Below, piece by piece: positions 1 to 12,023 of a stretch of DNA of 64,000 nt. Source of the DNA: Pyrus communis (Eukaryota > Streptophyta > Magnoliopsida > Rosales > Rosaceae). The DNA lies in the NCBI RefSeq assembly GCF_963583255.1, contig NC_084803.1, forward strand, positions 22,976,428 to 23,040,427, read 5' to 3'. The position numbers and the translations under genes are program-made. The notes beneath the pieces were generated by a model. It saw only the letters and a list, made by a program, of their open reading frames with translations, did not search any database and was not told the DNA's origin. The number at the start of each line of letters is the position of its first letter. The first letter of the stretch is position 1.

Positions 1-360
1 TTGCCGAGGTTTACTCATATTAAAGAGTGAAACATTGAAAGATTAATTCCCCCATATCAGCTTCTTTTCCCTAACCTTTTCAAGTACTGAAAACTTAGTA
101 AATCAACAACTTTGTTCCACTTACTATAGACTTTTACAAAGAATAAAAACAAAATAGCTGTCTTTTTACTAAGATGGCTAAAGCTAATAATAAGGCTAAA
201 TTGATTCTGTCCTATGGAACATTATTGTATATTCCTAAAATTAATGACTGCAACCATCACACAGCAACTGCATAAACAAATACGATTATGCGAATCAACC
301 TATGAATCGACACAAAGACCCATCAACAAATTATCACAACAGAAGGGCGAGTACACTAAC
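1..360 (-). other. Intron 1 (part) of the NAT11/12-like gene
   Basis: This is the intron that follows the first coding exon of the minus-strand transporter gene. Its donor reads G|GTTAGT at 361/360, and the exon frame hits a TAG at 356-358 if read through. I see no further exon of the family before the left edge, so the rest of the gene lies outside the window. Confidence 0.7.
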
Positions 361-1021
361 CAATCCCCGGATTTTCTCTCAAGCCAAGCTTCATTGCAGA
401 CGGTCTCCGCCACCCTCCATCAAGAGGTTCTTCCCCATCTGCATACAAATTCATTTCCACATCTCTCCCATCAATTATCTTCGGCTCCACCGCCGAAGCA
501 ACTGCTGTGACTCCATGCACATTCCCACTCCCATTCCCACCCCCATTCCCATCCCTATTCCTATGTGCATTCCCACCATCTGAAGCGCCCAAAACAGGCA
601 CATTCCCAATCCTCCTCTTACCCTCAGCCCTCACTGCTTCATCACCCTCACTCCTCAACCCTCCATGTCCAGCCCCGGCATCCGGCTCAATCTCAACCCC
701 TTTACTCGGTTTAGTGCGACCCAGAACCGGGTCGATCTCGATTTTCGGAGAGGACCCGCCGCCCCGCCTCCTATCAACACCCCTGTCCAAACCGAACCCA
801 GCACTATCATTCCTCTCACTGCCACTAGCAGCCGTCTCCCCTGAGAAAGTAGAGACGAATCCGGTTCTTTTGGCCCAGGATTTCAGCTCTCTCGGACTGT
901 GATCCCTCCTCGGCACAAAGGCCGAGATCTTGGGTTCAACAGAGCCAATTGCAGCTCCACCCCTCGGACCCCTCCCCCTCTCGGCCTTGGCCAGTGATTC
1001 GGAGCCCGACCCAGGTTCCAT
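361..1021 (-). CDS. Nucleobase-ascorbate transporter NAT11/NAT12-like, first exon (partial)
   Basis: This is the N-terminal exon of a plant nucleobase-ascorbate transporter of the long NAT11/NAT12 type. These proteins have a long hydrophilic cytosolic tail before the xanthine/uracil permease membrane domain. The exon encodes about 220 residues from the ATG at 1019-1021. The tail is rich in Gly, Arg and Pro. It carries family-like stretches: SWAKRTGFVSTFSGE near residues 48-62, then GGSSPKIEIDPVLGRTKP, and MKLGLRENPGI just before the first membrane segment. The exon stops after the first base of a codon (phase 1) at a GT donor. A Val codon completed by the next exon would continue the usual GIVPL-type sequence. 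The membrane domain lies off the left edge. Assignment is from motif recall, and NAT11 and NAT12 cannot be told apart here. Confidence 0.8.
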
Positions 1022-2418
1022 TTGAGCTTGTTCTCAATTGGGTCCAAGTTTTTTTAACCAAATGGAGCTCCAAAATCAAAGAAAAGAGAGAGCTTTGCCT
1101 CAGTTACTCGCCGGAGAAGAACACCAACTAAAAAAACCAGAAAACAGAAAATATTAAATTGGAAAAAGCTAGAGGGAGAGTGAAAGCAAAGCAAGAAAAA
1201 ATTATTATGTTGATGTGTGAAATTGAAAAATCTGAACTGTAATGATGAATTGGTGATCAGGTCGGCTGGTGATTGAGATTAGTATGTGAGTGAGTGAGGA
1301 TTTGATTTGAGCATCTTATTACCGCTTTTGGAAGTACTTTGCCGCTCGCTAGTTGCTTTCAGTTGAAGGTTTTTCTTTTTAGCTGGAATTACTGGAACGC
1401 CCCTTTTTTCTGGCCGTTAGAAAGAAAATGCCATTTCAAACTTTGTCATTTTCTTACGCCAATGTAGTACCCTCATTTGGATTTCGCATCAGTCAACAAT
1501 TGTCAATTATCTTCATCAGCGGACTACCGACCAAAGCTTCATGTAGACGTGTCAGCGGTTTATTACTAATCACTAACTTATTTGTTTTTATATGCACAAA
1601 ATGTAAAGTGTGAGGGTTTGGTTATAAAATGTTTGGGTTTGTTATAATTAGAGGTGGAATTATTCAATATAATTCATAATTAATTTTGTCGATTTTCTCA
1701 TGTAGGTATTACTCAATACACCTTTCAACAAGTGGAATCACCAGATAGTATATCACACATGTAACTAATTTCACATTGGTCATTCAAGTGTGGAACAAGG
1801 AAAGGTTATAAGTCAGATAAATCAACAAAGGCAAAGTGGACCCAATTCGAGTCCACTCGAGTCCAATCAAATGACTCGATCTGATAACATGTTAAATTGT
1901 TCGAAGAGACGGCCAAGCGACTAACCCACATATGCGATTCCGTGAGTGTGGTGTTTTATAACAAAAAGATCTTGTACAATTAGGATTAAAACCATTTAAT
2001 ATAAACAGCATGTCATTTCATGTTTCTTGTGTGTAACTCATTATTCAACACTCACTCGTGTGGAACCACGTCATAGGCCACACGTGAATCCACTCCACAG
2101 AGGGTTAGTCAAGCTACACACATGAATATTGTATACTTGGTATAGAGTCAATAATTTGCGTCCAATTGATGCCTATATTAGAAAGTATGTGACAAAGAAT
2201 AAATGGTAGAGTAAAATGAAGAGCAACTTGACAAACGAAAAAGGAAATTCTAGTTGAACGCATTATTTATCTCTCTGCACCCAACTTAAAAATTAGATAT
2301 GCATTTTCTAATTTACTGTAATATGAAATAATTATTAAAGACAAATGCGTATAAGATTAAAAAAAGTCACTGTTTTTTTCCAAAAAAATTGGGATAAAAC
2401 ACATTTTGATAAAATCCA
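1022..2418. other. Upstream region of the transporter gene and intergenic spacer
   Basis: The first 250-300 bases (about 1022-1300) lie directly upstream of the minus-strand transporter ATG and probably hold its 5' UTR and core promoter. I cannot pin a TATA box. From about 1400 to 2418 the sequence is AT-rich and I see no coding or RNA gene. Confidence 0.5.
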
Positions 2419-3389
2419 TGTTAATACAAGGTCCTTTTCCGATCCCTAAGAACAATACATGCCCAAGAGAAGGCCTGACTAAGGCCTAGGGAAAGCAAAT
2501 ATTGAAGGAAGACCCCAAAGGCCCACAAGGATAGAAAGGGATCTTGCTGAGCATTATTGCCGATCGCCACCAGCTCGGCTCGACTAGGTTACATAAACTA
2601 CTTTCCGACTGACATGAGTACGTGGATGGACTGACAACTTTATAGGACAAGGCTCAAGGATCATGCCTATTCAATCGTCAACTCACGACACATAACAATC
2701 ACCATTCAGTGTCAAAGTCTATGATGGGATGTAGGCGTGAAGGGAACGATACTTGGTCGGGCATAATTGGGTAATCGAGTTGAAGCAAGTCTCTTGGCTC
2801 CCATCACTTATAGAAGGATGCACACCCGAATGTGCAACTGTCACTTCATCGCTAAATAATTGACTAATGGATTAGAGCGGCACTCGTCATGTGGTGCTCT
2901 ACATGAAGCGCTAGGCAAACTACCTGGAGGATACTCTACAAACGATCGCTTCCCAAGAAACTCTACAACTAGACTACCATTAAATGAAAGCACGTTAACC
3001 AAGGCAAGATATTTATTAGACTAGATATTTATTGGGTGGATAGGAGGAGGCCATGTCACCTTCTCTTTGAAGGCACGCATTAGAAAATGTGGTTATTTGC
3101 CTATTTAAGGGGAGTGAGGCAGAGGGAGAAGGGGTTGGTAGAGTTGGGGTGAAATGGGGGCATTTGCTCCACCGCTTCACCAGGCTAACTAAGGGTTTTG
3201 AGCCACTTTGTATGTAACCCCGTTTATGGATGAATCATCATATATCCTTGTGTAACTATTTAGCCCAGTATTTCACATTTTGTGTGCCAAGCCCACCAAG
3301 AGCTCAATATCTTTGATTTTTTCGTCCAGAATCTATGAGCATCCGCCCAGATTCGTCTGGGTTTGACCTACAAATTTTGAGCGTTAACA
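2419..3389 (+). mobile_element. Solo LTR of an LTR retrotransposon, with 5-bp target duplication
   Basis: A 971-bp segment begins TGTTAA and ends TTAACA, the short inverted ends typical of LTRs. It is flanked on both sides by the same 5 bases, ATCCA (2414-2418 and 3390-3394). A TATA-like CTATTTAAGG sits at 3101-3110, which suggests plus orientation. No primer-binding site, coding region or second LTR follows, so it is a solo LTR, normally the product of recombination between the two LTRs of a full element. The superfamily is not certain. Confidence 0.82.
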
Positions 3390-3872
3390 ATCCATATTGC
3401 AAATCCTAATCAAGAACTATCAGAATTGAGACCCTTAATTCATGCAAAACCTAATGGAGAAGTTGCTTCCTTGGATTGAAGAAACCAACGTGATCACATG
3501 CTGACATTTTGTTTTGATGGCATGCTTATCTTAAACAAAGTGGAGCAGAAACTTTAGACCACTGCATCCATTAGTATCATTTCTTGGGACGAAATGAAAC
3601 TAATCAAACACTAATGAAAGGAAGATTAACATAAACACTGATGATGATGGTGATGATAATATCAACGAGAAAAAATCGGAAATTATAATGACTCCATTAT
3701 ATTTTATGAGAGATTGAGATTCATGGACTTTTGGGTTTGTGCATCCAAAAATATAGGGCTGTAACATTTATATGTTTTTCCTTTGTTTGGTTGGGTGTAG
3801 AAAAAGAAACAAGAGAATCAATGTGAGACGTGGGATCATAGTGATTGAAGGTATTTAAGGGTTTAGGGAGAT

Positions 3873-4035
3873 TATTTATTTATTTATTTAACAAACGATA
3901 TTATCTAGTCTAAGGGGGAGGGAGTGGGCTAAACCTCACAATGGGCTAGCAATAATGTGGTTCGAATTCGCCTTTGGCGAGAATCGAACCTAAGACTTCT
4001 TACTTACAAATGAAAAGGAATACCACTAGGAGAAA
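3873..4035 (-). mobile_element. SINE-like repeat, minus orientation
   Basis: Read on the minus strand, this begins near a TAGTGGTA-like word. It then has GGTTCGATTCTCGCC, a good match to the polymerase III B box GGTTCGANNCC, and ends in a TAAA-rich tail, seen on plus as repeated TTTA at about 3873-3893. This is the layout of a tRNA-derived SINE, and the sequence resembles a short repeat common in apple-type genomes. A diverged copy lies at about 26860-26945. Exact 5' end and target duplication were not resolved. Confidence 0.55.
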
Positions 4036-4887
4036 TGTTGGGTTCAAATATAATCTCCCCAAAAACAACGTAAACATTGGGTGTAGAGTGAATTATTTCA
4101 CTTTCGAGGTCAAAAATTGAGCTTTTAGTTTTGAGTGTATTGTGAAATTTTCTTTTGTGTTTCGAGGGTATTTGGAAATTTTCTTTTGTTCTCAAATTTA
4201 TTTTTCTTCTCTTTTAGTAAGAATTCCTATTCCTTGCAGTGACATTCATAGCTTAAAAGCGATTAAAGATTTTACTAGTGAATGTTACTTTTAAGTTAAA
4301 GACAATTAAAAGATGGCTTTTCTGTTTGCTGGAATTAAAAGATAACTCACTCAACCTTTGGTTCGAGGCTTTATACACATAATTAAAAGTTGGTTTGTGG
4401 ACCATCACAAGAGATCAATTGCTGGATCTCTTCACTACTGTTTGGATACTTTTATTTCAGTTATAATAATCAAAGAATAATCCCCAAGTCTATTTCTCCA
4501 TTATTTTGCTTGTTTTCACTTTTAAATGAATCTACGTCAGAGATTAGAGAAAATAATGAAGGAATATAGTAGTAAATGATGCTTTATTGCACTAGTGAAA
4601 AACAATTATGCTCATGCACTGTGGTGGGGTTCGATCTCTACTTATTCTTTTCTTAATAACTAAGTATTTAACCCACTAACGCTATCACTCTATTAGTCAA
4701 GATCTCAAGTCTGTCTCATTGCTAGTTGCCAGGCAAATTCAAAAGAAACTTAGCTTGTAAGAAAACTAAGAGGTGTGAAAAATACTTTTCGTTTCATTCA
4801 CTTGATAATTCAATGTACACATTTGACCCTAACATTTACAGCTAATTACAAGAAAACCCTTGACTAACTCACTCCAACTATACAAGA

Positions 4888-5092
4888 ACTATTAGACTCT
4901 TTACACCCCCCCCCCCCCCCCTTTCAAGCTGAAACTTGATGCATGAAATGTTCCAAGAGGAAGCTTGGACTGTAGGAAACTAAATCTTTGTCACTATTAG
5001 ACTCTTTACACCCCCCACCCCCCTTTCAAGCTGAAACTTGATGCATGAAATGTTTCAAGAGGAAGCTTGGACTGTAGGAAACTAAATCTTTG
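4888..5092. repeat. Tandem duplication (105-bp period) with poly-C tract
   Basis: Two head-to-tail copies, 4888-4992 and 4993-5092, both start ACTATTAGACTCTTTACA, then run into a C tract, then continue nearly identically to AAATCTTTG. Copy 1 has an unbroken C run. Copy 2 has a shorter run broken by an A. Confidence 0.9.
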
Positions 5093-6945
5093 CTTGGACA
5101 AAGATTTTGTGTGTGTATAAACTATTTGGTCTTGACCGTAAAAAGACAATCTCCTCGTCCTGTAATTATAGTCTAATCCGAAAGAAATTGGGTCCTTTTG
5201 CTTTGCTTAATTATTGTCAAAGCAGTGGAGACACTTATCGTAAAATATAAGTAAGGTAGTAGATAAAATAAAGACGCTTTTGTAAGATTCCACATCTTCG
5301 TTTTTCTTTCCTTAATAAGTGATTGGCCTACCAAAAAGTTATTTTGGCCAACAAGAGCTACCACATATAATTGTTCTTTCGGGAACATTTTACAAAATTA
5401 GAACGATGCAATGAAGATTATTATGACTCTTGTGCAAGGATGACATGCATGAATTGAGAGTTAGCATATAATCAATTATTACCGACAATGCCATGAAATT
5501 CCATTCATGATCGGCAGTTGAACTTTGATTTTTAGAAGACAAAAATAGGACATTTTCTTTATTTTAGGGAAAGAAATAGGATAATTCGGTCATGCACAAG
5601 CCATGCACAAAACTGAAATTACTAAAATACTCATATATAAATACTAAAAATTATCAACCCATTTCATCACTTTTCTCATTTGGAAGAGAGGGATGTCGAG
5701 AGAGTTCTGTGAGCTCTAAGTTTCTGAGTTGAGCTCAGATTTCGAAGAGAGGGAAGTCCAAAGAGAGGTGAGAAGAGTGAGCTCGATTTTGGGTTGACCT
5801 CATACCTCTGATTTTGAATAAAGGGATGCGAGAGAGAGGTGAGAAGAGTGAGCTGGGCTTTGTACCAAATTTTCTATTTTGGCAGGAAGGTTTCATTTTT
5901 TTTTCGATGATTGAAGCTTTGACAAGCATGGTAAGGTAGGTTGTTTAGTTCCAAATTTCTACATCAATGATTTCGGGAATAAATGGATTGTTTGTAAAAT
6001 GACTTTATACGTAGAAGTTAAATTAGGGTTTGAGTTTCATGTTAGGGCCTATGGGTTGTGGAATAAACTTTACTTTTTGACGTGCTATAAAACTGTGATA
6101 GAACAATTTCTGGTTCAAGTGTTTAATTGTAGAAGTTTGTGAAAATTTTCTCGTAATGTGCATGTGGTGTGCATGGCTACAACTTAATATGAGAAGCAAG
6201 AATGTTCACTAGTTATAATGCACGTATGTTGGGCCTCAAAATTTAGTGAGTATTACCGCAACCTAGTTGGCATCGGCAAATAAAAAAAAAAACAAAAGAA
6301 AAAGCTTAAAGGACGTTAAGGGTCATGCCTATCTATGAAATAACGACAACGAGTATCATGTTTTCCATGTGCACGGTTAAGTGGTGGTTGATATACGTAA
6401 CAACACTTTTCAAACTACCACTGTTACCTTATCTACGTAACAATTATGTTTTAATTGTATCCACTATACCAATAGGTTGCCATTAAAGTTTCTTATCAAT
6501 GCAAAAAACAACTTGTTGCTCGATCTCCAGTTATGTGCATATCATGTGCATGTACTGTACATATATATGGTGTGCCTGTGGTGTGCATACAGTGTATATA
6601 GTGGTGACATCATTTTTTTAATATAAAAAAGAGTGATGTGAGCTTTGAATTTTTGGGTTGGCTCAGATCTGTGAGCATATCATGTGCATGTTGTGCGCAT
6701 GTCGTGTGCATGTCAAAAAGAGATGATTTTTAATGGGATTTCCAGAATCTAGGTTCAAGTCAAAGATTTGTAAACTACAGATCTCTAAGGGATTTCCAGA
6801 ATCTAGGCCCCCATATATCCCCCAACGTCGTTAATTGCACTACGCATGTCCACAACAAAACTGACGTCGTTACACGTATTGGTACAGATAATAAATTTGG
6901 AATTTTCTTCAAACTTAGAGGGAGAATGCATTCATCGGCGAAGGG

Positions 6946-6947
<2 letters not shown>

Positions 6948-6979
<32 letters not shown>
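6948..6979. repeat. (GA)n microsatellite
   Basis: An uninterrupted GA dinucleotide run of about 16 units. A second, impure GA/GGGA-rich tract lies at 7281-7320. Confidence 0.9.
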
Positions 6980-6984
<5 letters not shown>

Positions 6985-7757
6985 GCAGAAAAAATAGTGT
7001 CTTTAGTCTTTCATAATGGATTTTCTTTGACATCTGAAAAAATTTTGGACTGCAGATTGGTTTTGACCTATATGATTTTGAATGAGATTTCAAATTTGGG
7101 GAAGAAGATGTTGATTTGAGGAAGAAATCCGAATCTACAACTGCAAGCACATAAATATGTTTGTTTCCCAAAATAACCAATTAGCAAACACAAACAATCT
7201 CCAAATAAATCAAATCTTCCAATTGAGTTTTCTTTTATCTTTCACTAATTTAAGAACATCCAATAAATATCAATTTTAAAGAGAGGGAGGGAGGGAGAGA
7301 GAGAGAGTAGAGAGAAAGAAATAAAAAAATGGGAGAAAATAACTCATTTATATACGAGGACAATTTGATCATTTCAAGGTGTAGGAAAAATCATATCTTT
7401 ATCCGATTATTGGGCATGACATGTGCATATTCAAAAAATCATATTTCTATCCCGAGATTAAGATTATGTCCTATTTTATTTCCCTATAAATTTAGATTGT
7501 TAGATCCAATTTTCTGAAAGTTTGAAAACCCATACTTGGTTGCACTTCTATGGCATATGTTCCATATGAATTGGGAATTAAGAAGATTGCTACTTTTGTA
7601 GTAAATCCAAAAACTGAAAAGAAACTAGCTAACCATAAATAAAGCGAGTAAAACCTAACCATATTCAAGGCCAGTAGGTTTGGAACTACCAGTGAAAGGG
7701 CTAAAAGTGTTGTTTATTTTATTTTTAAAATACTGATATATTTATAAATAAGGATAG

Positions 7758-8125
7758 TGTTGAAAATACTAGTGGGTAATGAATGCCCACAGTATTGAAT
7801 ACCTGCCACAACATTGAAAACATTGCCAAAGTGTTGAAAACCTTGGCAGAATATTGATATGTGGAGATTATATTGTGTGCTTGGAGTTGCTCTATAAATA
7901 GAGCACTCCGTATGCTTTGAATGCAGAGAGCAGAAAAAGAAAGAGAGGAAGAGGAGAGGAGAGAATATATAGAGTTATCTTTGTACTCCTATTATTCCAA
8001 ATTATAATGAAAGCATCACTGCTGCCCGAGGACGTACTCTAGTCACACTGACTGTAGAGGAACATCGTAAATTTTGTGTCTTATTTTATTTATTCCACTG
8101 CACACACACCGTCGATTTTACAACA
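7758..8125 (+). repeat. 5' LTR of the Copia-like element
   Basis: This LTR is 368 bp, with TG...CA ends. A TATA-like CTCTATAAATAGAGC lies at about 7891-7905, followed by a purine-rich AGAGAGG stretch. It differs from the 3' LTR at two bases (GAGAGAATAT versus GAGATAATAT, and ACTCTAG versus ACTCCAG). Confidence 0.93.
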
Positions 8126-8144
8126 CGTTATCAGCACGAAAAGC
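8126..8144 (+). other. Probable primer-binding region
   Basis: CGTTATCAGCACGAAAAGC directly follows the 5' LTR. This word after the LTR is familiar from plant Copia elements. I did not match it base by base to a particular tRNA, so the primer is not named. Confidence 0.5.
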
Positions 8145-9999
8145 TCTCATGTCAGTGGAAAGCACAACGCCATAAATCCGATAAAGCACTATCCACCTCT
8201 CACCTCAGTCATCTAAAATCTCACACAATAAAAGGTATGTCCATTTTTCATCTCTCCCACTGCGCCAGAAGCGCCCCACCAAATTCCGGTGAAAATTGAA
8301 ATTTACGACCTGAAGTCGTCACGAGATGAGAAAACTCGTACTTAACAACTGGTTTCCAGAGATCCAGAAGAATCTATCAGACTTGGAAACCCAGATCACG
8401 TTGTTTTCGACGGATCTTGAGAACTCCCATGAATACTTGGTTGTTTGAGATGGTGATGGCAAGAATGAATCCACACAGGCCTCCCTCTCTTGTGCCTTCA
8501 TCAACCCCACTGTCATCTATGTCTCTGTAGGGAGGTTCTTGCTTAACGATGCCATGTTCCCTGGGTCATGCAAGAACAACGCCAGTCTCTGAATTGAATT
8601 TGGGCAACCTCCATAACTACCCAGCTGGCCTTGTGTTTCGAGACTGGCAGAGACAGAGAAGGAAGAAAAATAATAGAAAAGGGGGATTAATGGAATGACA
8701 AGGCACATGTGAAGAAAAAAAAAGGAGATGTTGACTGCAACCTAAGAAAAAATATATATATAAAAAGGATTTGAATGGTGCATGGCACCATTTGGTCAAC
8801 ATAACATAAATAGGTTTCTGTTGGTGCATAGCACCATGTTGCAGGTTTGAATAAGTGCTGACAAAAGAAAGAAAAATAATAAATAAAAGGAGGTATGATA
8901 CTTCTTGTTATTTATGTGAATTGGTGTTAGTTTAAAACCCTTTCGCAAGTTCTATTTTCTTTAAAACAATTTATTTATCATGGACGGTTTTACCGCCTAC
9001 CGCTTTAAGTTTTGATTTATGTGAATGGTGCTGAATTAAAGCCCTTGTCACAAGCTTTATTTACTTAAATGCAATTTATTCATTATGGCTGGAATTACCG
9101 CCTATTGCTTTAATTTATTTATTGTACTTCTTTTTGTTACGATGAGTACATACTGGACCCGAAGTTCCTTGATCAGATTAGAACCTGTAGTTTCTTGATC
9201 CTCATCAAATAAAAATGATTGGACCTGAAGTTCCATCAAACAAAAAGATCGGGCATGAAGTCCCTTGATCCTCAAGATCAGGACATGAAGTTCCTTGATA
9301 AGTACCTTAAATTTGAAGAGCCAAAGTGCCTCAACTTAATTACAATAAAAGCCATAAGAATCTTAGTCTACAGACTATTAAATAAGGACCAGAAGTTCCT
9401 TATGTCCATACTCAAAAATGGTTTAGCAGAAGCATTTATTAAGCGGATGAAATTGATTACCCGCGTTCTGCTGATGAAAATGAAATTGCCAAATTTTCTA
9501 CATAGGACATGTCATTTTACATGATGCATTATTGATTTGGTTGAGACCTGTAGACAACCATCAATACTTCTCAGTACAACTCGTGTTTGGGAACCAGCCA
9601 AACATTATACATTTATGAGTTTTTGGTTGTGTTATCTATGTGCCTATTGCACTGCCACAACATACTGAAATGAAGCATCATTGCGGATTAGGCATTGATG
9701 TTGAACATCATCTATCATTCAATATTTAAAACCCTTGACTGGGGATATATTTACCGCGTGGTTTGCGGACTGTCATTTTGCTAAGACAATTTTCCCGCCG
9801 TTACGGGGAGAAAATAACTTCGTTTCAGAAGAACGATGAACAAATATCATTCCAGAAGAATGATGAGAAAAAACCGTTCCAGAAGAACGAAGAGAATTTG
9901 TCTTATTTTGATTCATGAAGCAATCAATATACAAACGAAGTGAGAATAATTGAATGATGCATTTAATGATGCAACGAAAGTGATGAAATCACATATACT

Positions 10000-11080
10000 T
10001 GCTGCAAATGTGCCTACAAGAATTAATGTCCCTGTTGGACAAAATAATATGGCAGCAAATGATTTATCTGTTGCACGCCTGAAGCGTGGCAGCCCCTAAG
10101 ACTCAAAAGGTTCAGTCCTTAGAAAAAAGAAGGATATGACACTACTGAACTATTGCATTCTCGAAGCATAACTGTTGCAATAACAGTTGCCGCAAGGATA
10201 CTTGTCCCGGAAAGGTCAATCCGCGGACATGAGAATATTGATGTCTCATGCATGAAGCATGATAGACGTATAGGTTCTAATGACTCAACTCCCGAAGTGG
10301 AGATTAAAATCCAAGCTCTATAACGCTCAAAAGGAGGTTATGATCCGCATTCTCTAAATTATGACTATCCTGGAACAGATAGTGTAATGCCCTTGAAGAG
10401 GCAATGGATATCCCAAAAGAAATGAAAAACTTTTATGCATGCGCATGCACATGAGAATGTGGGATCACAGATTGATGATAACCAATGGTAATTTTGGTTT
10501 TTACCAGTAGCTACTAAATTCATCAATGAGCTGTGGTGATATTGAGTCCCGTTCTTTTTCCATCAACAAAATTATGGGCCAAAATGGAGAAAGGCAATTC
10601 CATTGTAATTTTGTAATAACGTGGAAAAATAGACCTATATACTTGGATACAATACAAATAGCCAAAAGATGTTGAACCTAGAAGGTTACATATGGGCATT
10701 TGTAATACCGTGAAATACACTCACATGATATGGCACAAGGTTGGAAACAAGTTCGTATAAATGGAGAATTATATACGAAGGGTTATGAGTCGCCCACATC
10801 ATATCTCCATAAGTAAATCCCTCAAATATACATGGAAGCGAATTGATCTGTATAAATTCTAAGGGAAAATGTGTCATGAAGTGTAGAAAATCCCTGAAGG
10901 ATTTAAATTGCTTGAAGTAAGCCCCGGAAGGGTAAAGTATAAAGTATGTACTCAATACCAATGGATGGTATAAATTGCCTTAATAAGTACTTCCATTATG
11001 GTATTGTTGCAACATACTAAAATCTCTTGCAAGAGTTGATGATATTAAATTGGGACTCCTGAAGAGTCAAGAAAGATTAT
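10000..11080 (+). pseudogene. Decayed Copia pol remnants inside the element
   Basis: Short stretches in shifting plus-strand frames resemble Copia polyprotein: a VPVGQ...ARLKRG-like linker of the region between integrase and reverse transcriptase (about 10028-10090), and a PEGFKL-like piece near 10894 followed by a broken tail. A GTPEE-like word lies near 11053. Stops and frameshifts are frequent, and most of gag, protease, integrase and RT is missing. Upstream (about 9840-9900) three near-repeats of TTCCAGAAGAA(C/T)GA are seen. Confidence 0.6.
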
Positions 11081-11405
11081 AAAGTGTTGAGAGAAATATT
11101 GTCTCGAACTGCAGAATCAAACAATATGCCAACACGAATCTTATCCATGATATTTATGACATTAAAGAATCATATGAATTGAAGATCATGAGTTGAATAC
11201 TCAAATGATTTAGACACTAAGAATGATCATTTATCTTCGCGAGGGGTAAAGATAAATTGATATTTGGTCCAGAAGTACCACATCTTAGTGAAATATATGC
11301 TTTATTGTATTTAACACAATACACTGAATGAAATAAAGCTTATATATTAATATCTCCGAGAAATTACATACACATGAGTTAAAACAAACAAATAGAAGGG
11401 AACCT

Positions 11406-12023
11406 TCACAAATGTTGCTCATGTGAAGCCTCAGTACTCGGAAGTACCCCAGAAGGGGAAGACACCAGAAGTTGATTATTTGGAGTCTCAATACTTGGTG
11501 GAACTCCAGACAGCTAAGACAATGGATGTCTTTGAAATAAAGACTCGAACCCCCGATTGTCATTTTGAGTCCGACCTTCGGATTCCAGTAGCTGGTTGAG
11601 CTTTCTTTTCATGCTCGTAGAGTAATTATTTGCAAGCATGTGTAACACTCTATTCTCATGCTTGAGCCCTCTAATCTCTTGTTTAAGACTTGCAACCTCA
11701 GCCATTAATGATTCAACTTGGTGAGTTCGAGCAAGTAAGCGCTGACCCATATTGGATACAGAGCCCGCACATTGAACATTGAGAGCCAATGAGTCTTGAA
11801 TGGCTGCCTCATCAGACCGATTTGAAAGGATTCTGTTGTCCTTTGGAGTGAGAAGATTTCTGGCTACCACAGTAGCGGTTATGTTATTCTTCATCACAGA
11901 GTCCTCAATCGTAAGAGGACCATTAGAAGATGAGAAGGACGGGCGCCATATGTTATCCTGACGCTGCTCGTCTGTATCAATCCTGAGACTCAAATCTAAG
12001 CAAATGTTAGATGGGCAAGCCAT
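11406..12023 (-). CDS. Antisense coiled-coil ORF inside the Copia-like element
   Basis: An open frame of 169 codons runs from the ATG at 12021-12023 to a TAG at 11514-11516. The same frame then stays open for about 35 more codons to a TGA at 11406-11408. The extension contains two similar Pro/Ser-rich units (SGVPPSIETPNN and SGVLPSTEASHE), so the TAG looks like a single late stop in a longer ancestral frame. The region around residues 95-155 (VESLMAEVASLKQEIRGL and on) has a heptad-like coiled-coil pattern. The ORF is antisense to the element and lies between the pol remnant and the 3' LTR. I believe related proteins are annotated many times in Rosaceae genomes, but I cannot confirm this here. 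No function is known to me. A TATA-like word lies about 100 bases upstream on the minus strand. Confidence 0.6.

Larger units (their letters stand above)
3390..7757. other. Intergenic spacer without a recognised gene
   Basis: This is AT-rich spacer holding a SINE-like repeat (about 3875-4035), a tandem duplication with poly-C tracts (4888-5092), GA microsatellites (6948-6979, 7281-7320) and a cluster of TGTGCAT words (6150-6720). Short open frames here have no recognisable domain, and several are low-complexity. Confidence 0.5.
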
